A DNA stretch of 64,000 nt from Hahella sp. CCB-MM4 (GCF_002260525.1 NZ_MRYI01000003.1:545823-609822), one strand, 5' to 3'; positions 1-9,575 are shown, counted from the stretch's first letter. Program-made: numbers and translations. Notes: generated by a model from the letters alone, not told the origin.

Positions 1-396
1 GAAGCCAGCTTTGAAATGATTTTTGAAAACGGAGATGGGTTGGATATTACCTTTTCGGAGGCACTGATCAATTTTATTCCAGAGCAGGAAGCCGCCAACA
101 AGACCACAATGGAAACCATCACGCTGGCAATCATGAACAATCCGGAGATGGCGGAGATTTTTGTGGCGGGGTTGTTTGCGCCTCCAGCGGCTGGAGGCCC
201 TGAATATAATAAGAATCAGCAGGCAGCAGAAGCAGATAGAGAAGCCGCAGCCTATAATCCGGACAGGCTGGCCCGGCTGGAAACCTCAATTGCGGCGACT
301 CTCCTGTTTGGCCAGCTGGTGGAAGTACAGATAGTCCCGGATTTCCGTCCGCCTAACTTCGACAACCAAACCTACAACACAACATCCAGGCCTTAA
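1..396 (+). CDS. C-terminal part of an unrecognised protein (cut by window start)
   Basis: The reading frame is already open at base 1 (first codons read E-A-S-F-E) and ends with TAA at 394-396, so at least 131 residues of a longer protein are present. The first internal ATG is at 16, but there is no ribosome binding site visible before it and the frame continues upstream, so a truncated gene is the simpler reading. The visible part is acidic, rich in Ala, Asn and Pro, with no membrane segment and no catalytic motif that I recognise. The Pro/Asn-rich tail resembles a flexible end. Function unknown. Confidence 0.6.
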   Translation, partial: EASFEMIFENGDGLDITFSEALINFIPEQEAANKTTMETITLAIMNNPEMAEIFVAGLFAPPAAGGPEYNKNQQAAEADREAAAYNPDRLARLETSIAATLLFGQLVEVQIVPDFRPPNFDNQTYNTTSRP

Positions 397-427
397 TGCC
401 TGAATCAAAAAGCTGATATCTTGAACG

Positions 428-447
428 GGAGCCCTTTACTGGGCTCC
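428..447. terminator. Perfect 7-bp hairpin at the 3' border of the coiled-coil gene
   Basis: GGAGCCC (428-434) pairs exactly with GGGCTCC (441-447) around a 6-base loop that contains the minus-strand stop codon. It lies between two convergent genes. There is no T-run on either side, so it may only be an RNA end-protecting hairpin or a weak terminator. Confidence 0.35.
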
Positions 448-1386
448 ACCGGCTTTCTTGGATTGCAGAGCGCGAATTTCCAACGCGATCTCACTAATGC
501 GGCTGTCCAGCTCTACAAATCGCTGAACCAACTGGTTTCGGGTTTTATCCAGACCACTCAAATTCTCTTCAAGCTCTTTCAACCGCGCATCATAATTATT
601 CTGCCCAAGCTTGGTGACATTACGCTCAACCCTCGCGAGAGACTGCGTCTGGGACGAGACAGAATCCTCAAGCTTTTGAATTCTCTGCCCCATCTGGCCT
701 TCCAGAAGCGATTGTCCCGCTTGAATTTCTTCTGTGGCTTTCTTTAATTGATTGATGGATGCCGTGCTGCTTTCAGACAACTTGGCAATCGCCTCTTCTT
801 GCTTGGCAATGCTCTGATTATGAGAATCATCCATTGCCACCAGACCCGTCACCTCCCCGGCCAATCCCTGCGTACGATCATTGTTGGCCTTCAGGTCAGC
901 CTGCAATGCGGTGATTGCCTGTTGATTATCCTCAATCCACGTCTTGTTTCGCTTATTGGCAACATCCCACAGTTTGCGCATTTCCGAATCCAGGAACTTC
1001 AGCTCCCTGGCCATCTCATTACCGCTTTGCGCCATGGTGGCATCAGTCTGGTTGATCTGCCCTTCCAGCCTTGCAGTGATCAGCTTACTTTGGGAAATAA
1101 ACTGACGCGCTTGATCCAGCTGCTGCTCCAAAGTCTGAATCGTATTTTGCTGGGAGTTCACCTGCCAATACCCAAACCCGGCCAAAATCACCACCATCAA
1201 AAACACAAACACCAGTGCAAACTGGGCTGACTTTGTCAGACTGACCGTATTAGGATCGTGCTTCTGCACCGGCGCAGCAGGCTTGTCTTCGGTGACAGTT
1301 TTTTCCGTCGCAGACGCAGTCTTGGGGGGGCGTCGCTGTGAACGGAACCGGTCTACTTCATCTTTTTCCGGCTTTATGGTGTCCAT
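436..1386 (-). CDS. Single-pass inner membrane protein with long periplasmic coiled coil
   Basis: A 316-residue protein with a charged, Pro/Lys-rich cytoplasmic N-terminus (about 1-50), one strong transmembrane segment (about 56-75, rich in Val, Phe, Leu and Met) and a long heptad-like region from about 78 to 310 (many Gln, Glu, Lys, Leu). The layout is that of a bitopic membrane protein with a periplasmic coiled-coil rod. No enzyme motif is visible. The ATG at 1386 follows a good ribosome binding site (GAGAGGAAAT), which fixes the start. It is transcribed divergently from purE. A structural or divisome/envelope role is possible but is inference only. Confidence 0.75.
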   Translation of the reverse strand: MDTIKPEKDEVDRFRSQRRPPKTASATEKTVTEDKPAAPVQKHDPNTVSLTKSAQFALVFVFLMVVILAGFGYWQVNSQQNTIQTLEQQLDQARQFISQSKLITARLEGQINQTDATMAQSGNEMARELKFLDSEMRKLWDVANKRNKTWIEDNQQAITALQADLKANNDRTQGLAGEVTGLVAMDDSHNQSIAKQEEAIAKLSESSTASINQLKKATEEIQAGQSLLEGQMGQRIQKLEDSVSSQTQSLARVERNVTKLGQNNYDARLKELEENLSGLDKTRNQLVQRFVELDSRISEIALEIRALQSKKAGGAQ

Positions 1387-1639
1387 ATTTCCTCTCTAAC
1401 CCAGAGCTTATCCGCGAAAAATTGAATCTTCGCAGGATAGGACTAATAACAATTTGAATTTTTGAATATTATTCCGATTTTCCTTGTCAAGATAAAGCCC
1501 GGCTATCTGGAATGGGAACCGACGCCCAAGAAGAACAGGAGCTGAGAAAACCTCGCCAATTTCCGCGTATTCATTGACCTCCTGTCGTTTCCAGGCATTT
1601 CCCTCCTTTAAATAGCCGTATTTATTGGCCTTAAGAGGT
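1387..1639. other. Intergenic region between divergent genes
   Basis: About 390 bases separate the coiled-coil gene from purE (1387-1780). I found no ORF, no PurR-type operator of the ACGCAAACGTTTGCGT form and no strong hairpin. Only one plausible sigma-70 promoter stands out, listed separately. Confidence 0.5.
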
Positions 1640-1668
1640 TTGCATCACCTGAGGCGACTCACTAAACT
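1640..1668 (+). promoter_or_regulatory. Candidate sigma-70 promoter for purE-purK
   Basis: TTGCAT (1640-1645) and TAAACT (1663-1668) are separated by 17 bases, the optimal sigma-70 spacing, about 110 bases before the purE ATG. Each box has two mismatches to consensus, so this is a candidate only. Confidence 0.35.
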
Positions 1669-1780
1669 ATGCGGCTCTTTTTTTTCGTATATTAATTGCC
1701 TAATTGCACACGGCACAGAATTCATCCTGCTTCACTGAAGAATAGTGTTCATAGCAGCTGGCGTCGATTGAGGAGACATC

Positions 1781-2272
1781 ATGCAGCCTTTAGTTGGGAT
1801 CATCATGGGGTCCAAGTCTGACTGGCCCACCATGGAGCACGCCGCTCAAATGCTGGACACTCTTGGAGTGCCCTACGAGACTCAGGTCGTGTCGGCCCAC
1901 CGCACCCCTGACAAGTTATTTGATTATGCTAAATCTGCTGAGGACAGAGGCCTCAAGGTGATTATCGCTGGCGCCGGCGGTGCCGCCCACTTGCCAGGCA
2001 TGGTCGCTTCACAAACCGTCTTGCCTGTGCTGGGAGTTCCAGTACAGTCAAAAGCACTGAAAGGTCTGGACTCACTGCTGTCCATCGTCCAGATGCCCGC
2101 CGGAATTGCTGTTGGCACCTTAGCCATAGGTACGGCAGGTGCTGCCAATGCGGGACTGATGGCGGCCCAGATACTGGGTACCACCGACACCACGGTCCGG
2201 GAAGCCATCAGAACTTTCCGTCAGCAACAGACTGACAGAGTTCTCGACAATCCCGATCCCAGACAACCTTAA
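1781..2272 (+). CDS. purE: N5-carboxyaminoimidazole ribonucleotide mutase PurE
   Basis: PurE class I converts N5-CAIR to CAIR in de novo purine synthesis in the cytoplasm. The 163-residue length is normal. The N-terminal G-S-K-S-D-W-P nucleotide-binding motif (about 10-16), the SAHRTP segment (about 39-44) and the glycine-rich G-A-G-G-A-A-H-L-P loop (about 64-72) are all present, and their Ser, Asp and His residues make up the active site of this family. The start ATG is preceded by GAGGAG at suitable spacing. purK follows 34 bases downstream on the same strand, the usual purE-purK arrangement. Confidence 0.97.
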   Translation: MQPLVGIIMGSKSDWPTMEHAAQMLDTLGVPYETQVVSAHRTPDKLFDYAKSAEDRGLKVIIAGAGGAAHLPGMVASQTVLPVLGVPVQSKALKGLDSLLSIVQMPAGIAVGTLAIGTAGAANAGLMAAQILGTTDTTVREAIRTFRQQQTDRVLDNPDPRQP

Positions 2273-2306
2273 TCAAGTTATTTCAGCATCCTGGTGCACG
2301 AATCCT

Positions 2307-3476
2307 ATGGCCAATCCTTCTAATTCACACGCATTCAGCCAGACACGCCCAACCAAAGTTGGAGTACTGGGGGCCGGCCAGCTCGGCCGAATGATGGCAT
2401 TGGCAGGGTTGCCGCTGGGTCTGGAGTTTTCTCTTTACGATACATCCGGAGCACCTTCCGCCGGATTGGGGCAAATTTTTTCTGATCCGGAAAATACCCA
2501 ACAGGAACTCGACCGCTTCCTGGACTCAGTGGATGTAGTCACCTACGAGTTCGAACACCTTCCACTAGATTTGGCCCGGAATATCGCTTCCCGTAAACCG
2601 TTGTATCCAGGCGTGGAAGCCCTGAGAGTGTGCCAAAACCGGGAATTGGAAAAAGGACTGTTCAGACAACTGAATATCCCCACACCGGAATATCGCATCG
2701 TATCCAGTGCCGAAGAGCTGGAAAAAGCAGCCGCCGAACTCGGCACTCCAGTCGTTGCCAAATCTATAACAGAGGGCTATGACGGCAAGGGCCAGGCTGT
2801 TCTCAAATCACCAAGTGAGGCCAAAGCCGCCTGGGAAAGCATCCGCCACCCACGACTGATTGTGGAATCGTTCGTCAATTTCTCCCGGGAAGTCTCGCTG
2901 ATAGCCGCGCGCAATACCCAAGGCGAATTCGTCGCCTACCCTCTGGTCGAAAATATCCACCATGAAGGCATATTAAGATACACCATTGCGCCTGCCCCCC
3001 TCGTTTCTGAGCAAACCCAGAATACAGCGTCCGATTATATCCACACTCTGATGGATCACCTTGACTATGTGGGCGTTTTGGCACTGGAGCTGTTTGAAAC
3101 TCCAGAAGGCCTGCTGGCCAATGAGATGGCACCCAGGGTGCACAACTCCGGCCACTGGTCCATGGACGGCGCTCATACGGGACAGTTTGAAAACCATCTG
3201 CGGGCAATCCTCGGGCTACCTCTGGGCGACACGGCTCCTCACCGGGTCAGCGGCATGATCAATTTGATCAGCAGGTCCGTGGACCCAAGCCAAATCCTGA
3301 AACTCAGGGACACTCATCTGCATCTCTACGGTAAAGATGAGCGCAAGGGTCGCAAAGTCGGCCATATCAATGTCAACGCAGAAAGTTACGACGAACTCAA
3401 AGACAAGATAGAGCGCTGTCTTCCATTTGTTCCGGAACATGCCCCATTTACCTGGAACCCTGAGCTGGACACCTGA
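2307..3476 (+). CDS. purK: N5-carboxyaminoimidazole ribonucleotide synthase PurK
   Basis: PurK is the ATP-grasp enzyme that makes N5-CAIR from AIR, bicarbonate and ATP, feeding PurE encoded just upstream. The 389-residue length fits. The N-terminal Rossmann-like motif G-V-L-G-A-G-Q-L-G-R-M (about 18-28), the K-S-I-T-E-G-Y-D-G-K-G-Q lid/ATP loop (about 152-163) and the N-E-M-A-P-R-V-H-N-S-G-H metal/substrate segment (about 271-282) are all conserved. No clear Shine-Dalgarno precedes the ATG, so translation may depend partly on coupling to purE. The last codons and the TGA lie inside an inverted repeat (GAGCTGGA 3462-3469 with TCCAGCTC 3477-3484). Confidence 0.97.
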   Translation: MANPSNSHAFSQTRPTKVGVLGAGQLGRMMALAGLPLGLEFSLYDTSGAPSAGLGQIFSDPENTQQELDRFLDSVDVVTYEFEHLPLDLARNIASRKPLYPGVEALRVCQNRELEKGLFRQLNIPTPEYRIVSSAEELEKAAAELGTPVVAKSITEGYDGKGQAVLKSPSEAKAAWESIRHPRLIVESFVNFSREVSLIAARNTQGEFVAYPLVENIHHEGILRYTIAPAPLVSEQTQNTASDYIHTLMDHLDYVGVLALELFETPEGLLANEMAPRVHNSGHWSMDGAHTGQFENHLRAILGLPLGDTAPHRVSGMINLISRSVDPSQILKLRDTHLHLYGKDERKGRKVGHINVNAESYDELKDKIERCLPFVPEHAPFTWNPELDT

Positions 3477-3477
3477 T

Positions 3478-3519
3478 CCAGCTCTTAATCACCAGCTCAC
3501 AATTACCAGCTTTCAATCC
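3478..3519. repeat. Three 14-bp degenerate tandem units directly after purK
   Basis: Units at 3478-3491, 3492-3505 and 3506-3519 all begin CCAGCT and share most other positions. The array starts two bases after the purK TGA. It is one of many gene-border arrays in the window, each with its own unit. The rest of the gap to sodB (3520-3850) holds nothing else I can support. A small minus-strand ORF there has no family features. Confidence 0.7.
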
Positions 3520-3870
3520 ATTGCCACAGAGCAAAAGGTTCCGACCTGATACTTATTATTAATTAATGCCATTGAAAACTTTGAATTTTTCGGGATAGTC
3601 CCCATTAATATGGCATGCTATGATTTTGAGCTTGGGGAAGAGGTAACACTCTCGGGGCTTGCAGGCACAGGATATGACACACCTGCACCACTACTGATGC
3701 AATGATTGCAGCCAAACAGTGACAGCAACCACAAATCGTAGTCAGACTTCATAACAATCCCGGCACCCGTCGTGGGAAGCTGGGGAAACCGTACCCATAA
3801 TCGCTCGTTCATATCCGACCAGGATCATGTGATAGAGTTGGGATCAATACATTTATAAATGGAGAACACC

Positions 3871-4449
3871 ATGGCTTTTGAACTTCCAGAACTCCCATAC
3901 GCGAAAGATGCACTTGCCCCTCATATTTCAGAAGAAACTCTTGAATATCACTACGGCAAACACCACAAGACCTACGTAGACAAGCTGAACGGTCTGGTAC
4001 CCGGAAGTGAGTATGAAGGAAAGAGCCTGGAAGATATCATCAAGACTTCCAGCGGCCCGGTTTTCAATAACGCAGCTCAGATCTGGAACCACACTTTCTA
4101 CTGGCACTGCCTGAGCCCTAACGGTGGCGGAGCGCCTACCGGTGCTGTTGCTGATGCAATCAATGCTGCTTTCGGTTCTTTCGAAGAATTCAAGAAGCAA
4201 TTTACCGACAGAGCCATCAACAACTTCGGTTCCAGCTGGACCTGGCTGGTAAAAAATGCAGACGGCTCTCTCGAGATCGCCAACACTAGCAATGCAGGCA
4301 CTCCAATGACTGACGGCAAAACAGCTCTGCTGACTGTCGATCTGTGGGAACACGCGTACTACATCGACTACCGCAATGCCCGTCCTGCTTACATGGATGC
4401 TTTCTGGAATCTGGTTAACTGGGACTTCGTCGCGAAGAACCTTGGTTAA
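3871..4449 (+). CDS. sodB: Superoxide dismutase, iron type
   Basis: Converts superoxide to hydrogen peroxide and oxygen in the cytoplasm. The 192-residue length from MAFELP is standard for SodB. Metal ligands of the Fe/Mn-SOD family are visible: His in the Y-H-Y-G-K-H-H-K region (about 27), His in N-H-T-F-Y-W (about 74), and Asp and His in the D-L-W-E-H-A-Y-Y motif (about 157 and 161). The Gln/Ala/Gly context (N-N-A-A-Q-I-W-N-H) resembles the iron enzyme. The ATG at 3871 is chosen because it follows GGAGAA at 3861-3866. An in-frame ATG 12 bases earlier lacks a ribosome binding site. A strong terminator follows at once, so it is monocistronic. Confidence 0.96.
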   Translation: MAFELPELPYAKDALAPHISEETLEYHYGKHHKTYVDKLNGLVPGSEYEGKSLEDIIKTSSGPVFNNAAQIWNHTFYWHCLSPNGGGAPTGAVADAINAAFGSFEEFKKQFTDRAINNFGSSWTWLVKNADGSLEIANTSNAGTPMTDGKTALLTVDLWEHAYYIDYRNARPAYMDAFWNLVNWDFVAKNLG

Positions 4450-4468
4450 TTAAGACTAAAGTAAGTAA

Positions 4469-4500
4469 AAAACCGGAGCCTCTGCTCCGGTTTTTTTTTG
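4469..4500 (+). terminator. Rho-independent terminator of sodB
   Basis: ACCGGAGC and GCTCCGGT pair exactly around a CTCT loop (4473-4492) and are followed by a run of T. Confidence 0.93.
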
Positions 4501-4681
4501 ATATTCATAGTGCTACTGGAAGATAATCAGGTTTGAAAATCAAAATAATAAGGAGACGGACGAATGATGATCAAATGGCAGATAATTTGGGGTTTCAACA
4601 GCAAGACACTACACTTAGTTCGTTAATATTGAAGTCTTTACACTGACTTCAACGTTGTTCCCCACTGTACTCAGCTCACGA

Positions 4682-6742
4682 ATGGATATGGATAAATCAC
4701 CCCGGCTTTCCTGGCATCAGAGCCTGTCGGCACAATTAATGAACCGCGTGCTCATCACAGCACTCATTGTCGGCTTTATTCTCAGCGCCGGTCAGATTGT
4801 CTTCGAAGCGGTCAGAACCTCTGACGAAATGAATGATGATGCCAGACAGATGCTGGCAGTAGTCAGAGATCCAGCTACACAGGCCGTCTACAACATTGAT
4901 CCGGATCTTGCGGCCCAGGTACTGGAAGGGCTTTTCGAAAAACGCTCTATTCGACACGCCGTCATATCACACCCCAACAACCTGGTCCTGGCCGAAAAAT
5001 CAAAGCCGTTGCTTCATGCGGACTATCGCTGGTTTACAGACTTTGTATTCGGAGAGGAGCGCGGCTATAAAATTTCACTTTACCGCCCCACTCCCCAACC
5101 CACCTATTATGGGGATTTGTCCGTAGTACTGGATACAGCTTACGCTTCAGAATTGTTTCTTGAGCGCTCAATTTCGATTTTCGTCACCGGCCTGTTACGT
5201 GCCCTGGTATTGGCCGTTGTCCTCTATCTGGTCTACCACTATCTGTTGACCAAGCCGCTCAAAGACATTATTTCAGCACTATTGAGAATTAATCCCGCGG
5301 AACCCGGCCTACAATCCATCCCAACACCACGGGAGCACGAAAAAGACGAACTGGGTCTGTGGGTACACTCCGCCAACTCTCTTTTAAAATCCATCGAAGA
5401 ACACCAGAAGCAACGTCATGCCGCAGAAGCCCGGGTTCTCAAACTATCACAATATGATTCCCTCACCGGCCTTCCCAACCGGCTACTGTTTACCAACTAT
5501 GTCGCCTCGGCGATCGACGAAGCCGAATTGACCAACCAAAAGCTGGCCATTTTCTGTATCGGTATCGACGACTTCAAGTCCATCAATGAACAGATCGGCT
5601 ACACCCAGGGAGACAAGATTCTCCAGTCCTACGCGGAAAGACTGCTTTCCCAGCGGGAAGGTGTACATACGGTGTGCCGCCTGGGGGGTGACCAGTTTGC
5701 ACTCATCCTATTCAACGTCACCAGCAACTATCGTGTGGCCAGCTTTGCGGAAACACTCTTGCACGAGCTTAGCCGCCCGTTTGAAATTGACGGCACGCTG
5801 ATCCCGACCTCATCCACTATCGGCATCACTCTATATCCAGAAGATGCCGGTGATGCCGAGAGGATCATGCAGAAAGCGGAACAAACTATGATGCTGGCCA
5901 AATCACAAGGGCAGAATCATTTCCAGTTTTATGTGGCCAGCGTCGACAGCGAAATACGAGACCGGAAACGGCTTGAAAAAGACCTTGCCCAGGCCATTCA
6001 GGACAAACAGTTTTTTGTCGTTTACCAGCCGCAGATAGATTTGAGCAACAGCAAGGTGATAGGTGCAGAAGCCTTGATCAGGTGGCAACATCCGGATAAG
6101 GGATTCATCCCGCCGGACCAGTTCATCCCCCTTGCCGAGGCAAACGAATCCATTGTGGAAATCGGGGAATGGGTGCTGAACGAAACCTGCCGGCAAATCC
6201 GCGAATGGAGCACTCAGGGCCTGGACATCAAAGTGGCGGTAAATCTTTCGCCACAACAACTCAGACAGAAAAACTTCGTCCCCAAAGTACTGTCCATACT
6301 GGAATCACACCAGTTGACCACCAGCAATATAGAGTTCGAGATTACTGAAACAAGCTTCATGGAAAATCTCGGGGATGCCATCGCCACTCTCAGACAGCTC
6401 AAGGAATATGGGGTGCAATGCGCAGTAGACGATTTCGGGACAGGCTATTCGTCCCTGAGCTACCTGAAACAGCTCCCTATCTACAAAATCAAAATCGACA
6501 AGCAGTTTGTCCGCGATCTGTTACAGGATGAAGACGACACCCAGATTGTGCACGCGATCATCCAACTGGGCCGAAGCTTGCGCCTTGAAGTTATCGCAGA
6601 AGGTGTGGAAACCAAGGAACAGGAACGATTCCTGAAGCACGACGGCTGTCACCTGGCGCAGGGATTCCTGTATAGTCGCCCGATACCGGCAGATGAATTT
6701 TTACAGTACTGCCTCGCTATCGCCAGTGCTGCCGAAGCATAG
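4682..6742 (+). CDS. Membrane-bound EAL phosphodiesterase with degenerate GGDEF domain
   Basis: A cyclic-di-GMP signalling protein of about 686 residues. Order: transmembrane helix (about 20-40), a roughly 120-residue periplasmic sensor, a second helix (about 165-190), a HAMP-like linker, a GGDEF domain and an EAL domain. The GGDEF signature reads G-G-D-Q-F (near residue 334), with Glu replaced by Gln, so cyclase activity is probably lost. The EAL half is intact: E-A-L-I-R-W, E-I-T-E-T, D-D-F-G-T-G-Y-S-S, K-I-D and E-G-V-E-T are all present, so c-di-GMP hydrolysis is expected. ATG at 4682 (or 4688) is preferred over an upstream in-frame TTG at 4655. None has a clear Shine-Dalgarno. Confidence 0.9.
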   Translation: MDMDKSPRLSWHQSLSAQLMNRVLITALIVGFILSAGQIVFEAVRTSDEMNDDARQMLAVVRDPATQAVYNIDPDLAAQVLEGLFEKRSIRHAVISHPNNLVLAEKSKPLLHADYRWFTDFVFGEERGYKISLYRPTPQPTYYGDLSVVLDTAYASELFLERSISIFVTGLLRALVLAVVLYLVYHYLLTKPLKDIISALLRINPAEPGLQSIPTPREHEKDELGLWVHSANSLLKSIEEHQKQRHAAEARVLKLSQYDSLTGLPNRLLFTNYVASAIDEAELTNQKLAIFCIGIDDFKSINEQIGYTQGDKILQSYAERLLSQREGVHTVCRLGGDQFALILFNVTSNYRVASFAETLLHELSRPFEIDGTLIPTSSTIGITLYPEDAGDAERIMQKAEQTMMLAKSQGQNHFQFYVASVDSEIRDRKRLEKDLAQAIQDKQFFVVYQPQIDLSNSKVIGAEALIRWQHPDKGFIPPDQFIPLAEANESIVEIGEWVLNETCRQIREWSTQGLDIKVAVNLSPQQLRQKNFVPKVLSILESHQLTTSNIEFEITETSFMENLGDAIATLRQLKEYGVQCAVDDFGTGYSSLSYLKQLPIYKIKIDKQFVRDLLQDEDDTQIVHAIIQLGRSLRLEVIAEGVETKEQERFLKHDGCHLAQGFLYSRPIPADEFLQYCLAIASAAEA

Positions 6743-6747
6743 AATCA

Positions 6748-6801
6748 ACCGATTTAGATCCGTAGACCGATTTAGATCTATCGACCTATTCAGACCCATA
6801 G
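6748..6801. repeat. Three 18-bp tandem units between the EAL gene and lemA
   Basis: Units 6748-6765, 6766-6783 and 6784-6801 are related. The first two share ACCGATTTAGATC, and the third is more diverged. The array fills the gap from just after the EAL stop codon to just before the lemA ribosome binding site. Confidence 0.75.
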
Positions 6802-6813
6802 AAAGGAGTATAC

Positions 6814-7407
6814 ATGAGCGTTTCAACCATGATTGGAATTGGAGTCATTGTGGTATTGGTGATCTACCTGATCTCCATCTACAACAAACTGGTCTCACTC
6901 AAAAACCGCTTTAAAAACGCTTTTGCCCAAATTGATGTACAACTTCAGAGGCGCCATGATCTGATCCCGAATCTGGTGGAATCTGCCAAAGCCTATATGA
7001 AGCATGAAAAAGACACCCTCGAAAAAGTCATGCAAGCACGCAACCAGGCGGTAACCGCCACCAAGGCTGCAGCCCAGCATCCAGATGACGGAGGCAAGAT
7101 CAAACAACTTTCCCAGGCGGAAGGCATGCTCAACAAAGCCTTGGCCAATTTCTACGCGGTTTCTGAAAACTATCCTGACATCAAAGCCAACCAAACCATG
7201 CAACAATTGATGGAAGAACTCACCAGCACCGAAAACAAAGTGGGCTTTTCCCGCCAGGCCTACAACGATTCCGTCATGCACTACCACACGTACCGGGAAC
7301 AATTCCCCAATAATTTCATCTCCGGATTCTTTGGATTCAAGGAAACGGAAATGTTTGAAGTTGAGTCAGAAGAAGTGAAACAAGCGGTCAAAGTCAGCTT
7401 TAACTGA
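6814..7407 (+). CDS. lemA: LemA family protein
   Basis: LemA proteins are small inner-membrane proteins of unsettled role, often beside M48 proteases or TPM-domain proteins. This one has 197 residues: an N-terminal membrane helix (about 6-24), the typical Y-N-x-L-V-x-L-K-N-R segment, then a four-helix bundle with the family signature R-R-H-D-L-I-P-N-L-V (about 46-55), and the C-terminal F-P-x-N-F-I-S-G-F-F-G-F region. The start follows a strong AAGGAG (6803-6808). An M48 metallopeptidase gene starts 77 bases downstream, the common lemA-M48 pairing. Confidence 0.92.
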   Translation: MSVSTMIGIGVIVVLVIYLISIYNKLVSLKNRFKNAFAQIDVQLQRRHDLIPNLVESAKAYMKHEKDTLEKVMQARNQAVTATKAAAQHPDDGGKIKQLSQAEGMLNKALANFYAVSENYPDIKANQTMQQLMEELTSTENKVGFSRQAYNDSVMHYHTYREQFPNNFISGFFGFKETEMFEVESEEVKQAVKVSFN

Positions 7408-7484
7408 TCATGCCGCCCCCATTCTCCCGGCAGCCCCTCTTCCTGCTGCCGGAGAGCCCCGACACCCGAGCCCTCACCTGATCT

Positions 7485-9473
7485 ATGGACTTTTTTGAGA
7501 AACAGGCAAAAGCCCACCGTAAAACCTATTGGCTGCTCCTTTACTTTGCCCTGGCACTAGCCTCAATGATCGCTATCCTGAACGCCATAGCATTTTGGGG
7601 GATACGAAGCTGGGCAGATGCCACACTGACACTGAACGACTGGTTTCAGGAGCCCTTCTGGTGGGCCTCCGGAGCCGTCGTCCTAACGGTCACCGGCGGA
7701 ACGCTGTGGCGATTAGTGCAATTAAACAAAGGTGGCGAAAGTCTTGCCCGGCTATTGGGCGCGGTACCGGTTGCCCCGAATACCCGACTGCCGCAGGAGC
7801 GAATGTTGAGGAACATTACCGAGGAAATGAGTATCGCCTCGGGCGTTCCAATGCCCCGGCTTTACATTCTGCCAAACGAAGCGGGCATTAATGCTTTTGT
7901 GGCCGGATACCACCTGGAAGACATGACACTCACCGTCACTCAGGGGGCGCTCGACCAGCTTTCGAGAGATGAACTTCAGGGCATCATTGGTCATGAGTTC
8001 AGCCATATTCATAACGCCGATACTCGCCTGAACATCCAGATAGTGTCAGTATTGGCAGGCATATTATTAATAGGAGCGATTGGCGGCTTCCTGTGTCGAA
8101 GCGCTTTCCATGGCTCACGAATCGGCGGCATTTCTTCAACATCAAATAGCCGACGGGATGTTCGAAGCTCTTTTGCCCTGTTAGGCGCAGGGGTCGCACT
8201 CTTTATCGTCGGCTATACCGGCCTGTTTTTCGGCAGACTCATTCAAGCTGCGATATCAAGGCAACGGGAATTACTGGCGGATTCCTCCTCAGTTCAATTC
8301 ACCCGCAATCCTGACGGCATCGGCAGCGCATTATTCAAGATTGGTTATACCGACCAACATTCATATCTGCACGGTACTTCGAAGGCGCAAGAGGTAAACC
8401 ATATGTGCTTCGGCGAATCGGTGCAGCTTCGCAGCTGGTTTGCCTCACACCCGCCGATCAATCAGCGCATTGAGGCTATCGACCCCAAACTGCTTAGCCG
8501 CCTGAGATCCAGACACAATGCAGGAAAGCTTCGCCAGCAAAGAGAATATCAAGGCGAGGAAACTTCAACAGCAGCCGGGATAAGCGGATTTGCCCCATCG
8601 ACCGCCAACGGTACACCACCTCCCTCCCAGCCAACGCCTACGACAAGCTCCAAAGGAATCCATCAGCTTGCGGGAACTGTGTCACAAGCCGATCAGCAAT
8701 GGGCTTCAAAGGTCGTTAAAGCGCTGAACTCATTATTTGGAAATGCCTTGCACGATCCCGGCTATTGCGAGTTGCTGCTTTATGGCCTGGTACTGAAAGA
8801 GACCAGCCTGATGGCTTCCACCAATGTTTCGCAAAGGTGCTCAGACGGTCAGCCGATTCTTACCCATCAACATTACGAGGATTGCTGGAGCAAGCTGAAT
8901 CAGGTGCCCGCCGAAACATTAATGGCACTTTTGGAGCTGGCAACTGCCGTATTGAAAACCTGCCCTCAGGTGCTCAGAGAGCACGTTGTCAACACACTCA
9001 GGGAACTGGTGTCCGCCGACCAAAAGACCACCTTCACAGAATTTGTACTCTTATCTTTTGTTGCCAAGCATCTGCGACAGGCTCCGGCCGGTAAGACTAT
9101 TGGAAAAATAGCTCCCCTAAGCCAGGAAGTGGCCACGCTGCTTTCCATGTTTTGCTACCTGGGCACTCGGAGCACTGGCCAACCGTCAAGGGGACCAGAG
9201 TCATTGTTTAAAGAGATTGCAGCATTACATTTTCCGCTGCTGACACTGGAATACCTGCCCTCGATTTCCTCTTCAAATCTGGAGCGAGCCATTCGCCAGA
9301 TCAGCAGACTCAGTCCACTATTGAAACCTGCAGTGATTGACGCCTGCGCAGATGCAGTACTTTATGACGAAGCCGTGTCATTGAAGGAGTATCAGCTTCT
9401 GCGACTGGTAATAGAGCTTTTTGATAGTCCAATGCCTCCGGTCATACCAGAGACCTTTGCAAAAAGCTTATAG
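7485..9473 (+). CDS. M48 family integral membrane metallopeptidase
   Basis: A 662-residue zinc protease related to HtpX/Ste24. Two transmembrane helices lie near the N-terminus (about 15-40 and 55-75) and more hydrophobic segments around 185-205 and 228-255. The zinc site reads H-E-F-S-H at about 170-174, with the third ligand in R-E-L-L-A-D (Glu about 262). After the protease domain (to about 345) comes a Ser/Thr/Pro-rich linker and a roughly 260-residue C-terminal helical region that looks unlike the core family and could be a regulatory or substrate-binding part. The neighbour lemA suggests a joint role in membrane protein quality control (inference). Confidence 0.9.
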   Translation: MDFFEKQAKAHRKTYWLLLYFALALASMIAILNAIAFWGIRSWADATLTLNDWFQEPFWWASGAVVLTVTGGTLWRLVQLNKGGESLARLLGAVPVAPNTRLPQERMLRNITEEMSIASGVPMPRLYILPNEAGINAFVAGYHLEDMTLTVTQGALDQLSRDELQGIIGHEFSHIHNADTRLNIQIVSVLAGILLIGAIGGFLCRSAFHGSRIGGISSTSNSRRDVRSSFALLGAGVALFIVGYTGLFFGRLIQAAISRQRELLADSSSVQFTRNPDGIGSALFKIGYTDQHSYLHGTSKAQEVNHMCFGESVQLRSWFASHPPINQRIEAIDPKLLSRLRSRHNAGKLRQQREYQGEETSTAAGISGFAPSTANGTPPPSQPTPTTSSKGIHQLAGTVSQADQQWASKVVKALNSLFGNALHDPGYCELLLYGLVLKETSLMASTNVSQRCSDGQPILTHQHYEDCWSKLNQVPAETLMALLELATAVLKTCPQVLREHVVNTLRELVSADQKTTFTEFVLLSFVAKHLRQAPAGKTIGKIAPLSQEVATLLSMFCYLGTRSTGQPSRGPESLFKEIAALHFPLLTLEYLPSISSSNLERAIRQISRLSPLLKPAVIDACADAVLYDEAVSLKEYQLLRLVIELFDSPMPPVIPETFAKSL

Positions 9474-9575
9474 TGGAGCAGCAATGTTGCCGATCGAAAT
9501 CACCAGCTCTCAAAAGAGATGCGGCTGACAATCAATTTGAAATTCGGAAATAAGGTCGACGCTATCAGGGAAATA

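Noticed and set aside
748..1230. Plus-strand open frame opposite the coiled-coil gene
   Set aside because: No start signal, composition of a shadow, and the minus-strand gene has a good ribosome site and clear membrane helix.
3618..3812. Minus-strand frame of 64 codons between purK and sodB
   Set aside because: No ribosome site, no motif and an atypical composition. Kept as intergenic.
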